From the NCBI GenBank assembly GCA_016647705.1, contig CM028335.1, positions 40,306,712 through 40,370,711 on the forward strand: 64,000 nucleotides of DNA, given 5' to 3'. Of the stretch, positions 56,816 through 64,000 are shown in pieces (within the stretch, counting starts at the first letter, position 1; each line of letters opens with the position of its first letter). The DNA is from Eucommia ulmoides. Lineage: Eukaryota > Streptophyta > Magnoliopsida > Garryales > Eucommiaceae. A program made the position numbers and the translations under genes. The notes below the pieces were generated by a model, which did no database searches, was not told the origin of the DNA, and worked only from the letters and a program-made list of their open reading frames with translations.

Positions 56816-57110
56816 AAAGGATTCAACCTCGAATCTTCACCTACATCAAAAGGAGAAAGATTAGAAACATTAAATATAGCATTGACGTTATACTCACCTG
56901 GAATATCCAACTTATACATGTTATCATTGATCCTCTCAAGGACTTAAAATATGCGATGCCCTCTAGGATGTAGTTTGGACTGCCTACGGGTTGGAAATCG
57001 TTCTTTGCTCATATTCACCCAAACCCAATCACTCGGTTCAATGATGACTCATCTACAACCTTTGTTGGCTTTGGTCGCATATTGCTAATTTTTATTCTCT
57101 ATGTGTTGTC
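56816..57110 (-). pseudogene. Chromovirus-like integrase C-terminal remnant
   Basis: Reads EPSDWVWVNMSKERFPTRRQ, SKLHPRGHRIF, VLERINDNMYKLDIPGEYNV and then FNVSNLSPFDVGEDSRLNPF. This is the usual end of integrase where it joins the 3' LTR. The catalytic core upstream is gone. Confidence 0.8.
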
Positions 57111-57149
57111 TCACACTTTCGTGCTAACAACACAACCAAGAAACATAAC

Positions 57150-57850
57150 TTTGTCCAATCAAAAGGAACATTTCTTTAAATTTGCATATAGTTTTTATTT
57201 TCTTAGAACATCAAGCACACAACGCAAGTGATAAATATGCTCATCTAAGCTCATACTATACACCAAAATATCATCAAAATAGACCACGACAAACTTGTTT
57301 ATAAATGCACGCAATGCATGATTCATTAACTTCATAAATGTACTTGGTGCGTCAGTTAGACCAAAAGGCATTACTAACCACTCATAAAATCCATATTTAG
57401 TTTTAAAGGCAGTTTTTCATTCATCACCCTCTTTCATCCTAATTTGGTGATACCTACTTTTCAAATCAATTTGAGTGAAAATACATGACCCATGCAACTC
57501 AACTAGCATGTTATCTAGCCTAGGAATGGGATGCTGATACTTTACTGTAAGGTTGTTATTAGCTCGACAATCAACACACATACACCAAGTTCAATCCTTC
57601 TTAGGTACAAGTAGTTCTAGTATCACGCATGGACTCATGCTCTCTCTTATGTATCCTTTGGCTAGCAACTCCTCCACTTGCCTTTGAAATTCCTTCGTCT
57701 CCTTTGGATTACTCCAATAGACTGGTCAGTTAGGAATTGTCGCACCCGGCACAAAGTCAATTTCATGCTCTACGCCTCAAATAGGTGGCAATCCACTGGG
57801 CACGTCGATACGGAACACGTCCTCAAATTCTTGCAACAAAGAAACAACAA
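57150..57850 (-). pseudogene. Chromovirus-like reverse transcriptase remnant
   Basis: From the right: [91 protein letters not shown] and [12 protein letters not shown] with intact Y-F-D-D. It ends at KKCSF near 57160. Stops at several Arg/Trp/Gln positions break it. Confidence 0.88.
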
Positions 57851-58149
57851 CACTAGGTAAAGATTGGTTAAGTTCATTATTACTAAAACATGCCTTGTTG
57901 TACAGTAGTACAAATATAGGTTGCTTTGCATAAAAAACACTCTTAATATCACTCACCTTAGCATAAGAGCTCACTTGTTTCTCTGTTTTTCTCTCATTTT
58001 TTTCACTTCCTTTTTTCTTTTCACTCTCTTTTCTCTTTTCACTCTTTTTTTTTTTTTTTTTATTTATCTTTTTTTGAACTCTTGGTCTCACAAGTTTTTT
58101 TTTTTTTTTTTTAACTCATTCTCGCTTTTCAATGTCATTTGATACTCAT

Positions 58150-58540
58150 ACACTTATCTTGGAGTTAACGATACAAGAGTAATGGTTTTATTGTCTTTGA
58201 TAAATGAGTACCTATTCTTGAACCTGTTATGAGTGACCTTCCTATCAAATTGCCACAGCCTGCCCAGAAGTATATGACCTGCATGCATTGGAACAACATC
58301 ACAAAGTACTTCATCCTTGTACTTTCCAATTTAAAAGAAAACTAACATTTGCTTATTTACCCGGACCTTTCCACATTCATTCAACCACTACAATTTATAC
58401 GGTCTAGGGTCTTTCAAGGTAGGTAAATTAAGTTTTTCTACTAAAGTAGTGCTATCCACATTAGTACAACTTTCCCCCATCAATGATCATACTACATACC
58501 TTATTGTTAACATGACATCTAGTATGAAAAATGTTCTCCC
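58150..58540 (-). pseudogene. Chromovirus-like protease remnant
   Basis: Reads VCSMIIDGGSCTNVDSTTLV, EKLNLPTLKDPRPYKL, CGKVRVNKQM, DEVLCDVVPMHAGHILLGRL and WQFDRKVTHNRFKNRYSF. IDGGS stands where a retropepsin has D-(S/T)-G. Two or more stops. The stretch 57851-58149 between protease and RT is a Lys/Glu-rich linker with poly-T tracts on the plus strand. Confidence 0.82.
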
Positions 58541-58541
58541 T

Positions 58542-59812
58542 TTATTGTTCCATGTCATCCTCCGCAACTTGGGCACTTAGAGCACGCCTTGGCACAAGTG
58601 ACTCTCCCTCCACCGGGTACTCCACATCATCATCACAAGCATTCTCAAGTGGTAGCATCTGGTCATCATCACTCTCGATTTCAGTTTCCACCTCTCCGTT
58701 AACATGTGTTATCATGGTCCTCTTACTTGGGCATTGTGAAACTATGTGATGTACTCCCAAACAACGAAAACATTTAATATTACGGTTACGAGTTTGGGTT
58801 TTGGGTTTACCTTTGTTGACATTGGGTACATCGTCTTTTTTTTTTGGTGGTTCAATTTTGGACTTTGAAACAACCCCTTCCTCTTTTCTCCCATTCATCC
58901 TCCATGAAATAAAGGAGCTCGGATTTTGTAATGGCCAAGTTCTATTCCTTTTAAGCTGTTGTTCCACCTTTATGGCCATGCGAACCATGTCCTCCAACTC
59001 CACGTAATGTTGTAACTCCACCACGTTGGTAATGTCTTGATTCAACCCATTCAAGAACCTTGCCACAATAGCTTTTCTATCCTTCTTGACATTAGCCCGG
59101 ATCATAGTGATCTCCATATTCTTGTAGTAATAATCTACGCTCCAATAGCCTTGCGTAAGGCTTTGTAATTTCTGAAACAAATCCCAATAGTAGTGACTAG
59201 GGACAAACAACCTCCTCATGATGGCCTTAATTTCTCTTACGTCTCGATAGGCGTCTCATGGTTTCTCCTCCTATTTATCACAAGTTGATCCCACCATAAT
59301 ATAACATAGTCAATAAACCCAATTACAACGAATTTTACCTTTTTCACCTCGGAGTAGTTGTAGGATTCAAAGATCAACTCCTCCTTCTTCTCCCATTCCA
59401 AGTATGCTTTAGGGTCCATTTTTCCTTGAAATGGTGGTATATTCTCCTTGATACTTCCCAAGTTATTATCAATATGCTCCCCATATCTATCTCTTCTATT
59501 CCCATATCCATGCTCAAATCCGCCCAAGCTCGCATTAGAGATGCGATCTGCTTCGTTTAGGTCATCCCCATCATCATTTTCATATTCATACCGAGACGGA
59601 TTCCTCTCTCGTGGTTTCACATTAGGAGATTTAGGTGGTTGCCCCTTTTGTGAACTAGACTTAACAAAATCTAGTCACTCATGCACTTCGTTAAACCGCG
59701 TATTCAACTGTTTAAACTTTTGTTCCAAGGCGTTGTAGAAAAGTTTAATGTCCATGATGTCTATCTTTTTCGGCACTTCATTGGACGAGCTTTTGTTTGT
59801 TTCTTGAGACAT
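58542..59812 (-). pseudogene. Chromovirus-like gag, nearly intact
   Basis: ATG at 59812 starts MSQETNKSSSNEVPKKIDIM; a stop follows after about 45 codons (NEVHE then TGA). From 59620 the frame runs through IPPFQGKMDPKAYLEWEKKE and VIGFIDYVILWWDQLVINRR. A small shift at about 59230 leads into MRRLFVPSHYYWDLFQKLQS and LTQGYWSVDYYYKNMEI, then the zinc knuckle CFRCLGVHHIVSQCPS (C-x2-C-x4-H-x4-C) at about 58728-58770. It has the capsid and nucleocapsid order of plant chromoviruses. Confidence 0.88.
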
Positions 59813-60218
59813 GTTTAATAACCTACATATCAAAGTTAGCAAACATGTTTGCACTCAAACACTCCCTCACATGTTTGCACTCAAACTATGTCACTTCACT
59901 CGTGTATCACTCTTAATTGCCTTTTTCTTCTCGATATTAGTCTCACACTCTCTTGCCTCTTTCCACTATTTAGTTCACTCTTTTAGTTCTTTATTGAACT
60001 TAACCAATCCTAATCAGATTTTTTTCGTGACAATCCAAACTCAACAAATCGATTCACTAGGAATGAGGTTTAAGACAAAGGCAAAGTGAATAAGAAGAAC
60101 ACACAAGATAAGCTTATGGAATAGAACAAAAAGAATTTAAATCTCAATATGGCTGGTGGATTTTTCATTCTTTTTTTTTGTACTGAATTTTGCTACTGTT
60201 TATTTTTTTTATTTATCT

Positions 60219-60224
60219 ATTTCT

Positions 60225-60257
<33 letters not shown>
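60219..60257. repeat. Poly-T tract in the chromovirus-like leader
   Basis: About 35-40 T in a row; the 59813-60482 stretch between gag and primer site holds no other feature. Confidence 0.9.
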
Positions 60258-60259
<2 letters not shown>

Positions 60260-60482
60260 AAATACTAAAACCTTTAAAAATGAGATTTGACCAGAACAAA
60301 GGTTCACCTTGTTTTTGATAAAGATCTTCTTACCAGATTTGAATAGAACAAAAAAAAAAAACTCATGGTACTTTAAACAAAGTCGGACTAGATTTGACGA
60401 TATAATTCAGTCAAGAATTTTTTTAGGAAGGAATGGATATTAATGAACAAAAAAGAAAAAGATAGATGAAACCTGATTTTGA

Positions 60483-61384
60483 CCTTGCTCTGATAACCAA
60501 ATGATGTGAACCTCACCAAGAATTAGTGAGACCCGAAACCAACTTAGGATTTTTCTGCAAAGGATCGAACTACATTCAGATTTATAACGAATTAAAAATA
60601 TAGAAATTGAAAGATAGATTACCTTGGCCCAGAGTCTATGAATAAAATGCGCACCAAAGGTATGGGGTAACAACCTTGACCCAATGATTATAAGTGAATC
60701 ATGAACCGAAGGTATAGGGTTTGAACACCACAAGAAATTCTTGATAAGTCCAGGAAAAGTTCTCTGAAGAACTTCAGAGAAAACTCTCACAATTATATTA
60801 ATCAAAAAGTAATGTCTCATCCTTACATCTATTCTTTAAATAGGTGGCTAAGGAATACAAGAAAACCTTGGTCATGAATATTGCGCTTGAACAGTAGTCG
60901 TGAACATTACCCCATGAATAGTGGCGGCCACACTAAAAAAAATACAATAAAACCCGTGTGTCTCACGATACAAGACAAAAGAAAGAATAAGGAAGCTTTT
61001 TTTTTTTTTTTTTTTTATCTTACTTTACACTCCCAATCTAAAAAGGAAAACACAAATTGGCAATCATGCCTTACAAATTACCAAATAAATAACCTAAATT
61101 AATATTAAAAGACTAATAAATAAAATAAATAAGCTGAAAATTTCTTGGCTCTCATGCTTAGGCCTATTTAAGTTCAAGCATAAACCTATTCGCTCGCCTT
61201 GATGAGATAGACTAGCCCTTGATCATTATTTTGGCCGAATTTGGACTTCACCATTTTAGACTTAGCCTAGATCTCTTGAATTAGCCCATTGAGTGCTTCT
61301 TTGATCTTCTTGGATCTTACCCTAGTAATTAGCCCAACTGGAGCATATAGCGGATCCTTTAATGGTGCTTGTTGATTCTCATCA
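60483..61384 (-). repeat. 5' LTR and primer site of the chromovirus-like element
   Basis: LTR 60502-61384 (883 bases, TGATGTGAACC...GATTCTCATCA). The minus-strand primer site TGGTTATCAGAGCAAGG (60483-60499) differs from the usual tRNA-Met site by one inserted base. Confidence 0.88.
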
Positions 61385-61426
61385 CTCTCTCTAGAATTTT
61401 ATCACACATTCATTTAACCCATTACA

Positions 61427-61567
61427 ATGGAGTCCCTGAAGATGAACTTTTTCATCGCTGTCATCATGGCAGTGATTGCTGCATTGGAGGTCCGGAACGC
61501 CGCTGCAGTGGAGGCCCTTACGTTGAGCCCTACCTCTGATACTGCCATGTTCTTACCCAGTTCTTAA
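61427..61567 (+). pseudogene. Captured arabinogalactan-peptide (AGP14-like) fragment
   Basis: A 46-codon frame starting MESLKMNFFIAVIMAVIAAL, a signal-peptide-like start of the kind seen in small AGP peptides (family wording MEAMKMK...). It continues VRNAAAVEALTLSPTSDTAM and stops at FLPSS. In the family the middle is an Ala-Pro/Ser-Pro hydroxyproline site ending SPTSDA.MF.P, followed by a GPI-anchor signal. Here Ala-Pro codons are changed to Leu-Thr-Leu, and the anchor signal is absent or unrecognisable. It lies inside the Mutator-like element, so it is probably a transduplicated gene copy. Expression is unknown. Too short for most ORF filters. Confidence 0.6.
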
Positions 61568-61803
61568 TTATTATTTTTTCCATTTTTTTTGTGGTTATTG
61601 TTTTAATGAACAAAGTATGGATCCATCTTGTTATCAAAAAAAAAAAAAAAAAATTAAAAAAAATAAATAAAATAAAATAAAAAAGAGAAAGGAAAAAAAA
61701 ACAGAATTGTCCTCAAATTTATCTCGGTTTCTATTTTTTTTTCTTTTCGTGGTGGTGTGATGGTGTCCATCGGTGGTGGAGATGGTGTTCAAATGGATGT
61801 GTC

Positions 61804-61807
<4 letters not shown>

Positions 61808-61846
<39 letters not shown>
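61808..61846. repeat. (TA)n microsatellite
   Basis: About 19 TA units followed by a short (GA)n. The 61568-62159 stretch around it holds poly-A (61639-61651) and no recognisable gene. Confidence 0.95.
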
Positions 61847-61856
<10 letters not shown>

Positions 61857-62159
61857 AAGTTCGTCGGAGAATCCTCGCAGGAGAGAGAGAGTTCACCGGA
61901 TAGAACAAGATGGAAGAGAGAAGATTAAATAAACAAAATACATAATAGCCCTTTATGTTTTTGAGAATTCCCCACTACTGCCACCTGTAGGAGTCTGGGT
62001 CGTGTCTCAAACCCAGTGTGGCACAAGCTATTATTGAGAAAATAGGCAAATACAAATATATACAAGCAGTCCTTATTAAAATATTTTAAGGGTATAAATA
62101 TCAATTAACACTATTTAACAAATTTTGGTTAACTTTTTCCTGTTGGTTGTTAAATATAA

Positions 62160-62277
62160 TAAAAAACTTAACCGTTGCACTTTAGTCCACAACTACATGA
62201 GGTAAGTGGTGACATCCAGACCACAAGGGATAAAGTAAAAATCATCCAAACCACAAGGGGTAGAGTATAATTAACTC
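62160..62277 (-). repeat. Right terminal inverted repeat of the Mutator-like element
   Basis: Reverse complement of the left repeat; shares TGGACTAAAGTGCAAC (reversed) at about 62176-62192 and the three CCACAAGGG-like words. Confidence 0.75.
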
Positions 62278-62286
62278 TTCCTAAGG

Positions 62287-63124
62287 AGAATGGAGTGATT
62301 AAGAAGAAGGAACAACCGAGCTCCTCCAATAAACAGAAACTGTCTATTAATTCTCAAGCTATTAACATTATGTTTTGCTCTTTAGATTCTAATGAATATA
62401 CCATGGTTTCATGTTGTAGATCGGATAAATAAATGTAGAGCACATTGCAAATCACACACAAAGGGACAAATCGGGTGAAACAGTCTAAGATCAATGCCTT
62501 AGTTTGACAATTCGAGCTATTCAGAATGGGTGAAGTAGATTTAATTCTGGAAATGTACACGAGATTCAATAATATCTGCAACAGCCTTGGTCAACCTGGA
62601 AAGCCTTATTCTATGGAGGACAAAGTACGAAAAATTCTAAGATCCTTGGCGAAAGTTTGGGAGGTAAAGCAACTGCAATAGAGGAAGCTGAAGATCTCAC
62701 AGTTTAACACCATTGATGAGCTCATTAGCAACCTAATGACCTATGAGACGGCTATACGAGGATGAAACAAGAAATATAAAAAAGATGTCCTTGGCATTGA
62801 AAGTTCGAAAAAATGAGGAAGAAGATAACAGTGATGACATCAGTCTTGATAGTGAGCAAGAAAGAATGTGGCGCTTCTCACGATAAATTTCAAAAAGATG
62901 ACTCGATGAACATTCTGTGGAAAGAAAAAATTCAACATAAGTAATGTGGAATGCTTTAACTGTGACAAGAATGGGCACTTCCAATCTGATTGTTCCGAAC
63001 CAAAGAGAGAAAAGGAGAAAATGAGAAAGAAAAAGAAAAAAAGGTGAAGAAGACTAAGAAGAAATCATTGAAAGCCACCTGGGATGGCTCGGAGTCGAGT
63101 AGCTCGGAAAAATTGGGTAGTGAT
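62287..63124 (+). pseudogene. Copia-F gag, C-terminal part with zinc knuckle
   Basis: In broken frames: FALDSNEYTMVSCC, a variant of the family's LDxxEFxRVS.C; VDLILEMYTRFNNICNSLGQ; KVRKILRSLAKVWE; LISNLMTYE. It ends with the zinc knuckle CFNCDKNGHFQSDC (62952-62993) and a Lys/Glu-rich tail. It continues the gag begun at 55222. Multiple stops and an Ogre LTR at 63125 end it. Confidence 0.8.
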
Positions 63125-64000
63125 TGACGCACCCCGGATTTTGATAGAGGAAGAAGTAGAGAATTGGGAAGAATATGAAAACAAGTTTCATTCCTTCACC
63201 TCTAAGTCGTGAAAATCTGTTCATTTTCAAAATATTTTTTTAAGTGCTTTTCTAGGTGTCGGTTTTGAAAAACTTCTTGGGCCGAGATTCTATATTAAAA
63301 AAGGAGTTGCCACATAGCATAGGGTTAAATGGTGTGTTAGGGCACCGGGATTTTAGAAATTCATTTTTAATTTTTAAATAACCCATGTTTTGACTTCTGA
63401 AAGTCTGTGTACCAGAGATATTCCTTAAGTTCGGGAGTCGGTTATGCTCATGGAATATTTTACGCACCCCAAGACACCCGTCTATAAATGGTACATTGGT
63501 CTAAATAGACATTCACCATTAAATATTATCCAAGAAGTTTCCTTTGATTTACTTAAACAAGAATAATTCCATTTTTTGAAGTTTTTCTTCTTTTTATGGT
63601 GTTTTACATGCTGTAATGTAGAACAGGTAAATACTAAAACTAATACTAGTCAACGACACCCAATAACAGTTTATAATAGACAGGAATATAAATATGCAAG
63701 CTATACTAAATGAAATGCACATGTTTTTGTATTTTTTATGAGATTGAACCTTATATAGGTACCTACGTATCTTAGATTAATGAGAATCAAATCCTCACGT
63801 AGTTCATTTATGCAAGGGTGAAATTGATTTTATTATTATTGGTGACCAAACCCTTATGTGGGTTGCCCATGTACTTTGGGGGGTAACTAATGATTAGGTC
63901 ATCACGTAGTTCATTTTAGTTAAGTTGAAAATTGGCAGGCTGGGTTTTAGTTAAAAATTGATCTGGCTATTAGTTGGTTTTATTTGTCAACAATCTGAAT
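63125..64000 (-). repeat. Ogre/Tat LTR, reversed, running off the window
   Basis: Starts TGACGCACCCCGGATTTTGA, the reverse of the Ogre LTR end. It is alignable in reverse with 20040-20385 and 23600-24309 (CACCTAGAAAAG, the CCCCAAGACACC block, GGTACCTACGTATC). The retained CA terminus shows what the decayed end at 24309 was. Confidence 0.82.

Larger units (their letters stand above)
55948..61384 (-). mobile_element. Chromovirus-like Ty3/gypsy element, internally deleted
   Basis: LTRs at 55948-56800 and 60502-61384 match throughout. Flanks ctctt (55943-55947) and ctctc (61385-61389) are a near-perfect 5-base duplication. Minus order: LTR, tRNA-Met-type primer site, gag, protease, RT, integrase C-terminus, purine tract, LTR. 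RNase H and most of integrase are deleted near 57110-57150. The gag and pol wording is that of plant chromoviruses, but no chromodomain is visible. Confidence 0.88.
55388..62277. mobile_element. Mutator-like DNA element with captured gene fragment (Pack-MULE candidate)
   Basis: Left end GGGTTAATTATACTTTACCC and right end, reversed, GAGTTAATTATACTCTACCC form terminal inverted repeats of at least 110 bases. The nine-base flanks attctaaag (55379-55387) and ttcctaagg (62278-62286) agree at six positions, in line with a decayed 9-base duplication of Mutator type. No transposase is present. Without the gypsy element inside (55948-61384) it is about 1.45 kb. It carries an arabinogalactan-peptide fragment at 61427. 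Confidence 0.7.
52938..63124 (+). mobile_element. Ty1/copia element Copia-F, truncated, with gag split by a DNA element
   Basis: 5' LTR 52938-55163, tRNA-Met-like primer site, gag start at 55222, then gag continuing at about 62287 after a 6.9-kb insertion, up to the zinc knuckle at 62952. An Ogre LTR cuts it off at 63125, so pol and the 3' LTR are not in the window. The same LTR family occurs as a solo copy at 5916-8366. The gag wording and long LTR suggest the SIRE/Maximus side of copia. Confidence 0.8.

Noticed and set aside
61440..61520. GCTGCAGTGGAGG and TCATCGCTGTCATCATGG in the AGP fragment as Athila LTR palindromes
   Set aside because: They fall in a coherent AGP-like reading frame and no other LTR sequence surrounds them; treated as chance.

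Overview
The window is nuclear DNA of a flowering plant, most likely a eudicot. It is AT-rich, gene-poor and built almost entirely from nested transposable elements. The retroelement lineages are plant-specific: Tat/Ogre, Athila, chromovirus and Ty1/copia with tRNA-Met primer sites. The one intact host gene is closest to a pair of Arabidopsis AAA-ATPases. I cannot name the species. No rRNA, tRNA, CRISPR or bacterial-type operon was seen.

Layout. 1-1767: a hairpin-forming inverted-repeat element. 2385-2558: a PPR-gene fragment. 2864-9737: a degenerate Ty1/copia element (Copia-A, target duplication aaaat) whose 5' LTR was hit by a solo Athila-type LTR (2963-4316) and whose reverse transcriptase was hit by a solo LTR of a second copia family (5916-8366). 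9738-14466: the only gene island, with a single-exon AAA-ATPase gene on the minus strand (12353-13891). 14467-17507: the LTR end and accessory-ORF region of a truncated Tat-type element (Tat-E). 17508-24966: two same-direction Ogre/Tat LTRs with short gag and leader remnants.

24972-52262 is a nested stack. A minus-strand Tat-type element (Tat-D, target duplication tcttg) carries a solo Athila-type LTR (25962-27351, duplication cccac) and a minus-strand Athila element (32592-50358, duplication gtgaa). A pol-less element with an open gag-like frame (33987-39583, duplication tcaac) sits inside the Athila 3' LTR, six bases from its tip. 52938-63124: a third copia element (Copia-F) whose gag is split by a Mutator-like DNA element (55388-62277). 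That element holds a captured arabinogalactan-peptide fragment and was itself entered by a chromovirus-like gypsy element (55948-61384). 63125-64000: another Ogre LTR, reversed, running off the window.

How the parts relate. The AAA-ATPase is the only feature likely to make a host protein. All polymerases seen are broken, and the Athila integrase has lost two of its three catalytic residues. The most open mobile frame is the gag-like ORF of the pol-less element, which probably depended on an Athila relative for mobility.

The least expected signal is regulatory. Three unrelated LTR families here carry arrays of short imperfect palindromes with family-specific cores (CGCTGCAGCG, CGGTTGACCG and AGTTAC..GTAACT). 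The Athila motif recurs inside its element next to a TATA-like box upstream of the envelope-position ORF. All boundaries were read by eye; no alignment or database search was run.
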